Source of the DNA: Lachnospiraceae bacterium
GTDB lineage: Bacteria; Bacillota; Clostridia; Lachnospirales; Lachnospiraceae
Length of the DNA: 64,000 nucleotides
Reading direction: 5' to 3'
Assembly (NCBI GenBank): GCA_024690605.1
Contig: JAILOV010000010.1
Span: 26,493 to 90,492, forward strand
The position numbers were made by a program, and so were the translations under genes. Every line of letters begins with the position of its first letter. The first letter of the stretch is position 1. Positions 9,142 to 18,314 of the stretch are shown here, piece by piece. The notes beneath the pieces were generated by a model, which worked only from the letters and a program-made list of their open reading frames with translations, was not told the origin of the DNA and ran no database searches.

Positions 9142-9878
9142 GACAGCTTCGGCATCCATCCTTTCACGGCGTCCGCCAGTTCCTCGAAATGCTCGTCATA
9201 GCAATGGGGTGCGCCCTGGATCATGACCAGTTTCGCGTTTTTATAGCGCTTTGCCGCAGCGACCGCGGATGCCATCAGATCCTCGCCGTCCTGATCGCCC
9301 TGCACCACGAGCACAGGACCCGTGTAGCGGTCGATCGCCGAATCGACATCGATCGTCTGTGCGACGCGCACATAGTTGTTGCCGAGCACAAAATCATTCC
9401 ATACCGTCAGATCCTCCGGGATGTTGTCGGGATCAAAACCGGTCCCGAGAAGGCCGCCCTTCCTGGCCAGATCCGGGATCATCGCCGCGGGAGAAAGCGC
9501 GATGATGCCTTTGATCCGGTCATGCTCCATGGCGCCGGCCAGCATAACCGTCAGGCCGCCCTGCGAATGACCGCAGAGATAGATGTCCGTCACAAAATTC
9601 AGGCTGCGCGCATAGTCAACGGCCGTCATCGCGTTCGTCAGCCATTTGTAGAGCGTGTGGTCATGGAACTTCCCTTCACTCTTACCGTGGCCGTACATGT
9701 CCACGCGCAGCGTCGCATAGCCGATCGCATGCAGCATTTCCGAGACCGCAAGGAGATGCGGTTCCGCGTTGTATCCGGTAAAACCGTGGATGATGATCAC
9801 CAGCGGACACTTCTCCGCGTTTGCATCGGGCATTTCCAGATCAGCGTTCAGTTTGATCCCGTCATCGATCAGAAACAT
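9138..9878 (-). CDS. alpha/beta hydrolase, cinnamoyl/feruloyl-esterase-like
   Basis: A 246-aa cytoplasmic serine hydrolase with no signal peptide. The oxyanion region is HGFTGY, the nucleophile is Ser105 in GHSQGG, and the likely triad partners are Asp197 (GDQD) and His225 (APHCYDEH). From memory, the segments DMYGHGKSEGKFHDHTLYKW and SPAAMIPDLAR are very like the rumen Butyrivibrio cinnamoyl ester hydrolase Est1E, so a substrate such as a feruloylated or coumaroylated oligosaccharide is plausible. The substrate is inferred. It sits between feoAB and nagA and has AAAGGAGG before the ATG. Confidence 0.85.
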   Translation of the reverse strand: MFLIDDGIKLNADLEMPDANAEKCPLVIIIHGFTGYNAEPHLLAVSEMLHAIGYATLRVDMYGHGKSEGKFHDHTLYKWLTNAMTAVDYARSLNFVTDIYLCGHSQGGLTVMLAGAMEHDRIKGIIALSPAAMIPDLARKGGLLGTGFDPDNIPEDLTVWNDFVLGNNYVRVAQTIDVDSAIDRYTGPVLVVQGDQDGEDLMASAVAAAKRYKNAKLVMIQGAPHCYDEHFEELADAVKGWMPKLS

Positions 9879-9912
9879 CTTGTCCTCCTTTGCGAAAGCC
9901 TTATTTCTTTGA

Positions 9913-12252
9913 TCATCTCAGTCCCATGAGCATGCCGGCAAGCTGTACGATGACCGCGGCGACCCAGGCGACCAGGCACTGCCAGATCACGACGCAGACA
10001 GCCCACTTTTTGCCGAGTTCCCTTCGGATCGCCGCGACCGCAGCAACACAGGGCGTGTAGAGCAGCGAGAAAACCAGGAGCGACGCCGCCGTGAGCGGTG
10101 TGAGCGCACGTTCCACCCCCTCCGTGAACAGGATCCCCAGCGTGGAAACAACGCTCTCCTTGGCCATAAAGCCGCTGATGAGTGACGTGCAGATGCGCCA
10201 GTCCCCGAGACCGGCAGGGCGCATGAGCGGTGCAAGCAGACCTGAGACCGCGGCCAGGATGCTCTCTCCCGGATCCGCCGTCAGGCGCAGTCTCGCGTCA
10301 AAACTCTGTAAAAGCCACACGACGATCGTGGCGACCAGGATCACGGAGAAGGCACGCTGCAAAAAATCCCGGGTCTTGTCCCACAAAAGCTGCACGACAT
10401 TCTTAAAGCCGGGCATCCGGTAATTGGGCAGTTCCATGACAAACGGCACCGCCTCGCCGCGAAACAACGTTTTCCTGTAGATAAAGGCCACGAGGATGCC
10501 AACGATGATCCCCAGCAGATACAGGCCGATCATGACCAGCCCCCCATATCGCGGGAAAAAGGCCGCGACAAAAAACGCGTAGATCGGTAGCTTTGCCGTG
10601 CAGCTCATAAACGGCGTGAGCAGGATCGTCATCCTGCGGTCTCTCTCACTCGGCAGGGTTCTCGTCGCCATCACGGCAGGGACCGTGCAGCCGAAACCGA
10701 TGAGCATCGGAACGATGCTCCGCCCCGAAAGGCCGATCCGGCGCAGAAGTTTGTCCATGACAAAGGCGACCCGGGCGATATAACCGCTGTCCTCCATGAG
10801 CGACAAAAACAGGAAAAGCGTCAGAATGATCGGAAGAAAGGAAAGGACACTCCCGACGCCGGCGAAAATACCCTTAATGATCAGCCCGTGCAGCACCTCG
10901 TTGACACCCGCTGCAGCAAGCGCCCGGTCAGTGAGCGATGCGGCCGCATCGATCCCCCGCTCCAGGATCGCCTGAAGACCGGCGCCGATCACAAAAAAGG
11001 TCAGCCAGAACACCGTGAACATGATCAGGAGAAAAGCGGGAATGGCCGTAAAGCGCCCGGTGAGGATCCTGTCGATCCGCTCGCTCCTGGTCCGCTCTTT
11101 GCTCTCCTTGGGTTTTCTGACCGTCGAAGCACACACCCTGCGGATAAAGGAGAAGCGCATGTCCGCGATGGCGGCGCACCGGTCCAGACCGCGCTCGTTC
11201 TCCATCTGCCGGACGATGTGCTCGATCATCTCCTCTTCGTTGTTGTCGAGCACCAGACTTTTCGTGATCTGCTCATCGCCCTCCACGACCTTGGACGCGG
11301 CGAACCGGACCGGCAGTCCCGCGCGTTTCGCGTGGTCCTCGATCAGATGGGAAACAGCATGCAGACAGCGGTGCACGGCGCCGCCGTGGTCGTTTTCATC
11401 GCAGAAATCCTGCCTGACCGGTTTTTCACGGAAATGGGCCACATGAACCGCATGGGAGATCAGCTCATCGACACCCTCATTGTTCGCAGCGGAGATCGGC
11501 ACGACCGGTACGCCCAGCAGGAGCTCCATCTCGTTGATGTTGACCGTGCCGCCGTTCTCACGCATCTCATCCATCATATTGAGCGCGACCACCATCGGAA
11601 TGCCGGTTTCCAGAAGTTGCATCGTCAGATAGAGATTGCGCTCGATATTGGTGGCGTCAACGATATTGATGATCCCGGCGGGTTTTTCCCTGAGGACAAA
11701 ATCGCGGGACACGATCTCCTCCGTGGAATAGGGCGACATGGAATAGATCCCCGGCAGATCCGTCACGCGGGTGTTCGGGATCCGTCTGATCGGACCGTCC
11801 TTGCGGTCCACCGTCACACCGGGGAAATTACCGACATGCTGATTGGAGCCGGTCAGCTGATTGAAGAGTGTCGTCTTGCCGCTGTTCTGGTTGCCGACCA
11901 GAGCAAACGTTAAGAGTGCGTCGTCCGGCAGCGGATCGCCACTTCCCTTCGGATGAAAACGGCCGCTCTCACCCAGACCCGGATGCTCGGTCTTCCTGTG
12001 CACGGATTCCGGACGTTCCTCCGCATCCTCTGTCCGTTCGATCCCGATCTTTTCGGCATCGGCCAGCCGGAGGGTCAGTTCATAGCCGTGGATCAGGATC
12101 TCCACAGGATCGCCCATCGGCGCGTATTTCACCACGCGCACGGATGACCCCGGGATCACCCCCATGTCCAGAAGATGCTGTCTGAGCGCCCCCTCCCCGC
12201 CGACTGTCAGGATCCGGCCGCTCTCGCCGATACGAAGTTCCTTAAGATTCAT
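9913..12252 (-). CDS. feoB: ferrous iron transporter, fused FeoA-FeoB
   Basis: A 779-aa inner-membrane Fe(II) importer. Residues 1 to about 75 are a FeoA (SH3-like) domain (MNLKELRIGESGRI, LLDMGVIPGS), then a charged linker to about 112, then the FeoB G domain with G1 GNQNSGKT (120-127), G3 DLPG, G4 NMMDE, then the helical regulatory domain, and from about residue 400 the transmembrane part with gate motifs such as IVPMLIGFGCTVPAVMATR (in part) and MSCTAK. FeoA and FeoB are usually separate genes; the fusion is known in some Clostridia and Bacteroidetes. It starts 4 bp after the 101-aa gene. Confidence 0.94.
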   Translation of the reverse strand: MNLKELRIGESGRILTVGGEGALRQHLLDMGVIPGSSVRVVKYAPMGDPVEILIHGYELTLRLADAEKIGIERTEDAEERPESVHRKTEHPGLGESGRFHPKGSGDPLPDDALLTFALVGNQNSGKTTLFNQLTGSNQHVGNFPGVTVDRKDGPIRRIPNTRVTDLPGIYSMSPYSTEEIVSRDFVLREKPAGIINIVDATNIERNLYLTMQLLETGIPMVVALNMMDEMRENGGTVNINEMELLLGVPVVPISAANNEGVDELISHAVHVAHFREKPVRQDFCDENDHGGAVHRCLHAVSHLIEDHAKRAGLPVRFAASKVVEGDEQITKSLVLDNNEEEMIEHIVRQMENERGLDRCAAIADMRFSFIRRVCASTVRKPKESKERTRSERIDRILTGRFTAIPAFLLIMFTVFWLTFFVIGAGLQAILERGIDAAASLTDRALAAAGVNEVLHGLIIKGIFAGVGSVLSFLPIILTLFLFLSLMEDSGYIARVAFVMDKLLRRIGLSGRSIVPMLIGFGCTVPAVMATRTLPSERDRRMTILLTPFMSCTAKLPIYAFFVAAFFPRYGGLVMIGLYLLGIIVGILVAFIYRKTLFRGEAVPFVMELPNYRMPGFKNVVQLLWDKTRDFLQRAFSVILVATIVVWLLQSFDARLRLTADPGESILAAVSGLLAPLMRPAGLGDWRICTSLISGFMAKESVVSTLGILFTEGVERALTPLTAASLLVFSLLYTPCVAAVAAIRRELGKKWAVCVVIWQCLVAWVAAVIVQLAGMLMGLR

Positions 12253-12256
12253 ACTG

Positions 12257-12562
12257 TCATTCCTGTGCTGTCCCGTCCCGATCCGCTGCCGGCATCACCA
12301 AACCGGTATCATATCGCGCGGCCCGGTAGCCGATCGCCACAAGATGGGAGATCAGCGGATCGATCACATGTTTGTTGTAGGCGGAAACATCATACCATTT
12401 CGGACAGAAGACCTTAAGGCTGCGCCTGACCTCCTTAAGGATCTTCAGATCCCCCGGAGACAGCGGAATGTCGCCGAAAAAGACATCCCGGTCCAGCTGC
12501 GCGTAAGCCTCGATCAAAGCCTCCGATCTGCCGATCTTTTCATTGACCTCATGCTCTCCCAC
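12257..12562 (-). CDS. hypothetical protein, 101 aa
   Basis: I do not recognise this protein. It is soluble, mixed alpha/beta in character, with no signal peptide, helix-turn-helix or cysteine pair (a single Cys, in VFCPKWYD). The start is the GTG at 12562 (GEHEVNEKIGRS), which has AAAGGAGG 8 bp upstream; a frame upstream to a TTG at 12586 would contain that ribosome site. It lies 31 bp after the reductase gene and 4 bp before feoAB, in the same place as small FeoC-like proteins, but it has no FeoC winged-helix signature that I can see. Confidence 0.75.
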   Translation of the reverse strand: MGEHEVNEKIGRSEALIEAYAQLDRDVFFGDIPLSPGDLKILKEVRRSLKVFCPKWYDVSAYNKHVIDPLISHLVAIGYRAARYDTGLVMPAADRDGTAQE

Positions 12563-12593
12563 AACGATTGCCTCCTTTCGGATCAAGCTTCGT

Positions 12594-13709
12594 TCATTTA
12601 TCCAGCAGTTCCGATGCCTCCCGCATCAGCTCGATGATCGGCAGATGCTGCGGGCAGACACCCTCGCACTGGCCGCAGCCGATGCAGTCGCCCGCTTTTC
12701 CGCTCTGTGTGATCAGTTCGCGATAGCCCTGCAGGATGCGCGCATCCCCGGGTTCGCGGCGAAGAGAATTGACCATACGGAAGATCTCGGGAATGTTGAT
12801 GCTCTGCGGACACCCGTCACAGCAATAGCGACAGGCGGTGCATCCGATCTGCGGCACGCTCAGGATATCCTGCGTCACCTCGTTGATGAGTTTCCGCTCC
12901 TCATCGGAAAGAGGTTCAAATCCGGTAAAGGTCTTCAGATTGTCGCGCATCTGCTCCTCATTGGACATGCCGGAGAGGATCGTCGCGACGCCGGGAAGAG
13001 AACCGACAAAGCGGAGTGCCCAGGAGGCGGCCGTCGCGTCGGGGCGCATGCTGCGGAACTTCTCCATGACCGCCGGTGCCGGAGCAGCCAGCGTGCCGCC
13101 CTTGACGGGCTCCATGACGATGATCGGGATGTTTCTCTCGCTCAGGATCTCATAGAGTTTCTGCGAAGAGACGCCGGGATTCGTCCAGTCCAGATAGTTA
13201 AGCTGGATCTGCACGAATTCCACCTCGGGATGCTTATCAAGGATCTGCTCAAGAAGACCGGGTGTTCCGTGGAAGGAGAACCCGAAGTGGCGGATGCTAC
13301 CCTCCTCCTTCTTTTTCAGGCCCCAGGAAAAGGCATCATACTTTTCGTACTGGTCGTATTTGTCCTCGGCGATCGCGTGCAGCAGATAGAAATCATAGAA
13401 ATCAACGCCCGCCCGTTCCAGCTGCACCTCGAAGAGACGGTCAAGATCGGAATTCTGCCTCACTTCCCAGATTGGCATCTTGGTCGCCAGCGTAAAGGAA
13501 TCCCGGGGATGGCGCTTCACGATCGCTTCTCTGGCCGCCACCTCGGATCTGCCGCCGTGATAGACATAGGCGGTATCAAAATAATTGAGTCCTGCCGCGA
13601 GATAGGCATCCGTCATCCGGCTGACCTGTTCGATATCGATCTGTCCGTCCTTTTCCGGCAGACGCATCAGGCCAAAACCCAGCTTCGGCATCTTTGCAAG
13701 TTCGATCAT
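12594..13709 (-). CDS. aldo/keto reductase with C-terminal 4Fe-4S domain
   Basis: A 371-aa fusion. Residues 1 to about 270 are an aldo/keto reductase barrel with the catalytic set in YFDTAYVYHGG (Asp and Tyr), ATKMP (Lys) and FYLLHAI (His). The C-terminal about 90 residues hold ferredoxin-like cysteines: CTACRYCCDGCP and CIGCGQCEGVCP. Members of this clostridial family are predicted NADPH-dependent oxidoreductases with unknown natural substrates. The ATG at 13709 has AAAGGGGGGACTGA before it and a clear promoter lies 50 bp upstream. It is the first gene of the feoAB-esterase-nagA run. Confidence 0.9.
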   Translation of the reverse strand: MIELAKMPKLGFGLMRLPEKDGQIDIEQVSRMTDAYLAAGLNYFDTAYVYHGGRSEVAAREAIVKRHPRDSFTLATKMPIWEVRQNSDLDRLFEVQLERAGVDFYDFYLLHAIAEDKYDQYEKYDAFSWGLKKKEEGSIRHFGFSFHGTPGLLEQILDKHPEVEFVQIQLNYLDWTNPGVSSQKLYEILSERNIPIIVMEPVKGGTLAAPAPAVMEKFRSMRPDATAASWALRFVGSLPGVATILSGMSNEEQMRDNLKTFTGFEPLSDEERKLINEVTQDILSVPQIGCTACRYCCDGCPQSINIPEIFRMVNSLRREPGDARILQGYRELITQSGKAGDCIGCGQCEGVCPQHLPIIELMREASELLDK

Positions 13710-13761
13710 TTCAGTCCCCCCTTTCTTCCCTTCCTGGAAAAGCGTGATTGCTTCTTCTATC

Positions 13762-13790
13762 ATCTTACCCGAAAACAGCTGCCGGTGCAA
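13762..13790 (-). promoter_or_regulatory. promoter of aldo/keto reductase-feoAB operon
   Basis: TTGCAC (13785-13790), a 17-bp spacer and TAAGAT (13762-13767) on the minus strand. The -35 box lies inside the hairpin at 13781-13809. Confidence 0.6.
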
Positions 13791-13809
13791 GATTCATGCA
13801 CGATCCGGC
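13781..13809 (-). terminator. hairpin after rhomboid gene, possible terminator
   Basis: GTGCA/TGCAC closed by an outer GCCGG/CCGGC arm, starting 4 bp after the rhomboid stop. Only a short TTTTC follows after 6 nt, so termination is likely weak. Confidence 0.45.
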
Positions 13810-13812
13810 CGT

Positions 13813-14439
13813 TCAGCGGGAGGCGTCCGATCCCCTCCGCGCACGGTGCCTGATCACCAGGATCATGACCGCCGCGATCAGCGCTCCCCCGATCATCCCG
13901 CCGGCATGCGCCGCCATATTGACGCTGCGGTAGGTCATCCCGTAGGCGAGATTCAGGACGAGCGTGATCACGATCCCGCGAAGCGAAAGAAACTGCCGCA
14001 TGGAAGGAATGAGAGCCAGTGCCGCATAGGCACCGAACAGACCGAAGATCGCGCCGGAGGCACCGGCCGAGACGGCAAATTCCTGTGTGTGCATCTCCCA
14101 TCCCACGGTCAGGAGATTGCCGGCAAGTCCGGCGCAGAAGTAGATGCAGAGATACCTGGCTTTTCCGTAGACCCGTTCGATCGCCGGGCCGAGATTGATG
14201 AGAGAGATCATGTTGCAGGCAAGATGCGTGATACCGAAATGCAGAAACATCGCGGTAAAAAGCCGCCAATACTGACCGGCGGCCAGATGCGGCGTCGTCT
14301 GCGCGCCGAACAGAAGAGCCACCTGTGTCTTCGTGCTGCCGCCGGCGATCGTCTCCAGCACGAAGACGACGATATTGACCGCGACCAGAAGAAAGGTCAC
14401 GGGAGACCGGCGAAAAAACGCCGTGATGCGCTCCGGCAT
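13813..14439 (-). CDS. rhomboid family intramembrane serine protease
   Basis: A 208-aa membrane protease of the GlpG type with about six membrane segments. The catalytic Ser is in GASGAIFGLFGAY (TM4) and the partner His is in NMAAHAGGMIGG (TM6). The loop-1 region is recognisable (WRLFTAMFLHFGITHLACNM). It would cut single-pass membrane proteins; the substrates are unknown. The start is the ATG at 14439, overlapping the hisZG stop as TGATG; a GTG three bases upstream is the alternative. Confidence 0.9.
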   Translation of the reverse strand: MPERITAFFRRSPVTFLLVAVNIVVFVLETIAGGSTKTQVALLFGAQTTPHLAAGQYWRLFTAMFLHFGITHLACNMISLINLGPAIERVYGKARYLCIYFCAGLAGNLLTVGWEMHTQEFAVSAGASGAIFGLFGAYAALALIPSMRQFLSLRGIVITLVLNLAYGMTYRSVNMAAHAGGMIGGALIAAVMILVIRHRARRGSDASR

Positions 14440-16058
14440 CACAGGTTTTCGCGCATCCTGCCGATCAGCTGCGCGATCCGTGTGCTCTCCGTCTGCAGGC
14501 TCACCGGGTTGACGATCACGCGCGCGGAGAGCGGACAGATCTCCTCCAGAACCTCCAGACCGTTCTCCCTGAGCGTGGAACCGGTCTCGACGATATCGAC
14601 GATCACGTCGGACAGCGACACGATGGGACCCAGTTCCACGGATCCGTTCAGCTTGATGAGTTCCACCGTCTGCTTCTTCGTGTTGTAGAAATAATCTCTC
14701 GCGATCCGCGGATACTTGGTGGCGACGCGGATCATCTCACGGTGCTTTAACAGCTCCGCCGCCTCTTTGCGTCCGCAGACGCACATCCGGCATTTTCCGA
14801 AGCCGAGATCCAGCACCTCGCAGACACGCCGGTTCTCCTCCAGGATCGTGTCCGCACCGACGATCCCGATATCCGCGGCACCGTATTCGACATAAGTCGG
14901 CACGTCGGGTCCCTTGGCGAGGAAGAACGAGAGCTTTTCTCCTTCGTTGGTAAAGATCAGTTTCCGGGTGTCCTTGTCCTCCATCTCCGGGCAGGAGATC
15001 CCGCATCGGCCGAGCAGCTTCATCGCTTCTTTGGCAAGTCTCCCCTTGCCCAGAGCGATCGTGAGCCCCTCTTTTTTGCTGCCGGCAAGCGCCGCCGCAA
15101 GATCATCCGTCACCATCATGAAGCCGACGGCAGGCGCCGGGGAACCGAATTTTTCAAGAAGCGCGTCATAGCGTCCGCCGCGCGCGATCGGCTCACCCAG
15201 ACCGTGGGTGTAGGCGCGGAAGACCACGCCGGTATAGTAGCGGTAGCGATTGAGAAGACCCGGGTCAAAGGTGATGTACTGCTCCACCCCGAAACGGGCC
15301 AGTGCTTCATAGAGCGACTTGAGCCTCCGGATCGCCGCTTTGGATCGGTCGTTGTCCACGATCTTTTCCAGTTCATCCAGCGACTTTTCTCCGGAAAAGA
15401 GATCCGCGACGGCAAGCAGCTGCGAACGGCAGGGCTCTGTGATCCCGCTCCCGGAGAGGAGGCGTTCCGTGGCAAAGGCATTCCGGTCACAGATGCAGTC
15501 CAGAAGTTCGTTCTCCGTATCGGCATCGATCCCGGCCGCTTCACAGATCCCGTAGAAATAGTCTACATGGCCGACGCACATCTTGATGTCGGTGATCCCG
15601 GCCGCCAGGAGCGACCGGACCGCCAGCGCGATGATCTCGGCATCCGCCTGCACCGAATCGTCGTTGTAGAATTCCGCTCCCATCTGCGTCTCTTCACGCA
15701 GTTTCCCCTGAAGACTGTCGCGGTTGTTGAACACGCTCCCTCTGTAGAAAAGGCGGAGCGGATCTTTGCTCTCCAGAAAATACTTCGCTGCGGTCCTGGC
15801 GATCGAAGGTGTGAAATCCGGACGGAGCACCATCGTCTCCCCGTTTCTGTCGGAGTATTTGAACAGATCATTGGCGCTCGTCGTGCCGATCTCGCCGGCG
15901 AACAGATCGAAGTATTCCAGCGCCGGTGTCCGGATCTCGCGATAACCGAAGGATGCAAAGGTTTCCGCGATCTTCTCCTCCGCTGCCATCTGTCTCGTCA
16001 GTGCCTCTCCGTAGAGGTCGCGCACGCCCTCCGGTGTGTGGGTCAGTTCTCTTCTCAT
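14439..16058 (-). CDS. hisG: fused HisZ-HisG: ATP phosphoribosyltransferase regulatory and catalytic subunits
   Basis: One 539-aa frame joins two proteins of the first step of histidine synthesis. Residues 1 to about 325 are HisZ, a histidyl-tRNA-synthetase paralogue (MRRELTHTPEGVRDLYG, RPDFTPSIAR, ARGGRYDALL). From about 330 to the end is the short-form HisG catalytic unit (LTIALGKGRLAKEAM, the PRPP-binding DIVETGSTLRENGL, ending IAQLIGRMRENL). The join is tight, with only AGSKKE between the domains. HisZ and HisG normally form a hetero-octamer from separate, often adjacent genes. No other his genes are nearby. The start has AAAGGGAGAG before the ATG; recU lies 29 bp upstream. Confidence 0.93.
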   Translation of the reverse strand: MRRELTHTPEGVRDLYGEALTRQMAAEEKIAETFASFGYREIRTPALEYFDLFAGEIGTTSANDLFKYSDRNGETMVLRPDFTPSIARTAAKYFLESKDPLRLFYRGSVFNNRDSLQGKLREETQMGAEFYNDDSVQADAEIIALAVRSLLAAGITDIKMCVGHVDYFYGICEAAGIDADTENELLDCICDRNAFATERLLSGSGITEPCRSQLLAVADLFSGEKSLDELEKIVDNDRSKAAIRRLKSLYEALARFGVEQYITFDPGLLNRYRYYTGVVFRAYTHGLGEPIARGGRYDALLEKFGSPAPAVGFMMVTDDLAAALAGSKKEGLTIALGKGRLAKEAMKLLGRCGISCPEMEDKDTRKLIFTNEGEKLSFFLAKGPDVPTYVEYGAADIGIVGADTILEENRRVCEVLDLGFGKCRMCVCGRKEAAELLKHREMIRVATKYPRIARDYFYNTKKQTVELIKLNGSVELGPIVSLSDVIVDIVETGSTLRENGLEVLEEICPLSARVIVNPVSLQTESTRIAQLIGRMRENL

Positions 16059-16087
16059 ATCAGGTTCTCTCCCTTTATCCTTAAAAC

Positions 16088-16624
16088 CTATCGCTCATCC
16101 AGATCCAGCCGCAGCGCCTCCAGATACGGCACGAGGATCGACCGCTCGCTGCCCTGCGGAAGATAATACTTTTCATCCAGTTCATCGGCGCGAAAACTCT
16201 TCCTGCCGCCTGCCTGTGCCCGATCCCAGAAGCGCCTGAGATCCCTGAACGGCAGGTAGTAGAAACGGTCCCTCGCCGTAAAGCAGATCAGGAAAAATGC
16301 CACACCGTCCTGTTTCTCGAAATTCTCCATGAACGCCACCTGATGCGGGTGGATGTTCTGCAGGGCAAAGGTGTCCGACGCGCACTCCTTGGCATCGAAG
16401 CAGACCGGGATCCCCTGCACGGCACCGATATAGTCCACCGTGCTCTTCTGGTCAAAATAAGCAAGCGTGATGTGACGCGAGGTCTTGTCGATCTCGATCG
16501 GTGTGATCGGCGTCGGTATCTTCTGGATGAGTGCAAGCCCCAGTTCCAGGTAGCGCTCGTTGGTCCGGTTGACCATCTCCTCCAGCGTCGATCCGCGCAG
16601 GCCTCTGGAATTCCAGGTGCTCAT
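16088..16624 (-). CDS. recU: Holliday junction resolvase RecU
   Basis: A 178-aa nuclease that cuts four-way junctions in Gram-positive recombination and chromosome segregation. Family sequence is clear: MSTWNSRGLRGSTLEEMVN at the start, then KSTVDYIGAVQGIPVCFDAKE (in part) carrying the catalytic Asp, Asp and Glu-x-Lys-type residues, and HPHQVAFM. The ATG at 16624 forms an ATGA overlap with the stop of the RluA gene. In Bacilli recU pairs with a penicillin-binding protein gene, which is not seen here. Confidence 0.93.
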   Translation of the reverse strand: MSTWNSRGLRGSTLEEMVNRTNERYLELGLALIQKIPTPITPIEIDKTSRHITLAYFDQKSTVDYIGAVQGIPVCFDAKECASDTFALQNIHPHQVAFMENFEKQDGVAFFLICFTARDRFYYLPFRDLRRFWDRAQAGGRKSFRADELDEKYYLPQGSERSILVPYLEALRLDLDER

Positions 16625-17703
16625 TTCCGCTCCTTCCGCGACCGCAGATCCGGAAACCGGTCGGCAAACGGTGCTTCGCTTATAAACGTGCGGCCGCTCA
16701 AACCGGACAGGGCACCCTCCGTCCCGGGAAACGTGATCCGCGCGCAGTGCAGCAACTGCCATTTCGCGCCAAACCGCTTCTCATCGGAAGCCGTGACACT
16801 GCCTCCGTATTTCCTGTCCCCGACGATCGGATGTCCGATCGAAGCCAATTGTGCCCGGAGCTGATGCGGTTTTCCTGTGATCAGTTCGGCCTCGACCATC
16901 GTCGCATCCGCGTCGGAAAGATAACCCAACGGACGGATGAACGCGCGGACTGCCATTCCTTTGTCCGTCACCCTCGACCGGTTCGCGGCGCGGTCTTTGA
17001 CCAGCGCACCGGTAAGCTCTCTTTCCTTTTTCATCTCCCCGTGCACGGCGGCGAGATAGTATTTTCCCACGGTCCTGTCCCGCAACATCCGCGAAACTGC
17101 CTGCGCTGCGGCAAGAGAAACGGCACAGATGACGATACCGCTCGTGTTGCGGTCGAGGCGGTGACAGATGCCGGGGCGGAACACGCCGAGATCCCTGACC
17201 GTAACGGCACCCGTGGACAGGAGATACCCGAGCACCCAGTCATTCAGGCTTTCATCGCTTTGTCCGGCCCGCTGTGACAGGAGTCCTGCCGGCTTATCTA
17301 CGATCAGAAGATCAGGATCCTCATAGAGGACAGAGATCTCCGGGTGTCTTCGAAAGCACGCCTCTGCCGCTTCCATAAGCTCCGCAAAAGACCGGTCCGC
17401 TTCCGATCGCAGCGTGTCACCGGATCCCCCCGCTCCGCCGGAAACAGGATGTGCGTCCTCCCCGCCGTGAACCCGGAAGGCCGGATGCAGAAACTTCTCC
17501 CAGGTTTCGTCGGAAAAAAAGCACTGCACACGGTCACCTTCCGACAGAAGCTCATTTCCCGCCGCTCTCCTGCCGTTGAGCGTGATGTTCTTCTTCCTGA
17601 GCTGCGCGTAGAGAAGCGGTTTCGGGGCACCCGAAAGGACATGCGTGAGATATTTGTCCAGCCGTTTGCCGACACCGTTCGGATCTACGAGGAGTTCTTT
17701 CAT
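16621..17703 (-). CDS. RluA family pseudouridine synthase
   Basis: A 360-aa rRNA or tRNA pseudouridine synthase. Residues 1 to about 65 are an S4 RNA-binding domain (GKRLDKYLTHVLSG). The catalytic domain follows, with the active Asp in HRLDRNTSGIV, plus GKPHQLRAQLASIGHPIVGD in two pieces. A Gly/Ser-rich linker of about 40 residues (VSGGAGGSGD) lies between them. The site it modifies cannot be told from sequence (RluC/RluD type). It abuts the upstream gene's stop and overlaps recU by 4 bp. Confidence 0.9.
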   Translation of the reverse strand: MKELLVDPNGVGKRLDKYLTHVLSGAPKPLLYAQLRKKNITLNGRRAAGNELLSEGDRVQCFFSDETWEKFLHPAFRVHGGEDAHPVSGGAGGSGDTLRSEADRSFAELMEAAEACFRRHPEISVLYEDPDLLIVDKPAGLLSQRAGQSDESLNDWVLGYLLSTGAVTVRDLGVFRPGICHRLDRNTSGIVICAVSLAAAQAVSRMLRDRTVGKYYLAAVHGEMKKERELTGALVKDRAANRSRVTDKGMAVRAFIRPLGYLSDADATMVEAELITGKPHQLRAQLASIGHPIVGDRKYGGSVTASDEKRFGAKWQLLHCARITFPGTEGALSGLSGRTFISEAPFADRFPDLRSRKERK

Positions 17704-18306
17704 CTACAGAGAAATGGAAAGCAGGATCCCCGCGGGCGTCTGCGTCGTGCCCGGCTGCCACGCCGCCTCGATCGCGGCGGGATTGATGTTTCTTGCAGCG
17801 CGGAGCTTTTCCAGCTGATCCAGTCTTGCGCAGAAAGCGGCGCGTTCACCGGCTCCGAAGACCTTGACGGTGTGATCCTCATAGCCGCCCAGTGCAAGCT
17901 GCTCTCTGATGTGCTTTTCACATGCCGCGGTATCGGCCCCCTGCTCCTCCGTGTAGAAAACAGCGTTCCTGTCCATCACGCAGGCAGCGGAGATATGCCA
18001 GGTCCGTTCATAGGAAGTCATCTCGAGTTCATAGCGGATGAGCAGTCCGCCGCGATGACGCTCGATCTCCTCATGCGCCTCGGGGGATAACGGTCTGGCC
18101 TTCAGGAAAAGAATGAGATTTACCAGAGAGAGCGCTGTCGGGATCGCGCCGAGCGCCGCGATAATGGAGAACAGATTCCGGCGCTCGCCCCCGTTTAAGA
18201 CAAGTCCCAGGATAAAAATGCCGACAGAAATTCCCGCAAGCGTGAGCGTGCGTAGCACAGCGTTCTTCCTGCGGGATGCCAGATATCCGTATGCGCCCTT
18301 GGCCAT
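17704..18306 (-). CDS. hypothetical membrane protein, 200 aa
   Basis: I do not recognise a named family. Two membrane segments lie near the N terminus (about residues 20-38 and 43-68), followed by a soluble cytoplasmic-type domain of about 130 residues (SYERTWHISAACVMDRN, KVFGAGERAAF). It starts 8 bp after the coiled-coil gene and its stop abuts the pseudouridine synthase start, so it belongs to the same operon. The setting next to coaD and rsmD suggests a conserved housekeeping gene rather than an accessory one. Confidence 0.75.
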   Translation of the reverse strand: MAKGAYGYLASRRKNAVLRTLTLAGISVGIFILGLVLNGGERRNLFSIIAALGAIPTALSLVNLILFLKARPLSPEAHEEIERHRGGLLIRYELEMTSYERTWHISAACVMDRNAVFYTEEQGADTAACEKHIREQLALGGYEDHTVKVFGAGERAAFCARLDQLEKLRAARNINPAAIEAAWQPGTTQTPAGILLSISL

Positions 18307-18314
18307 GAGCGGTT

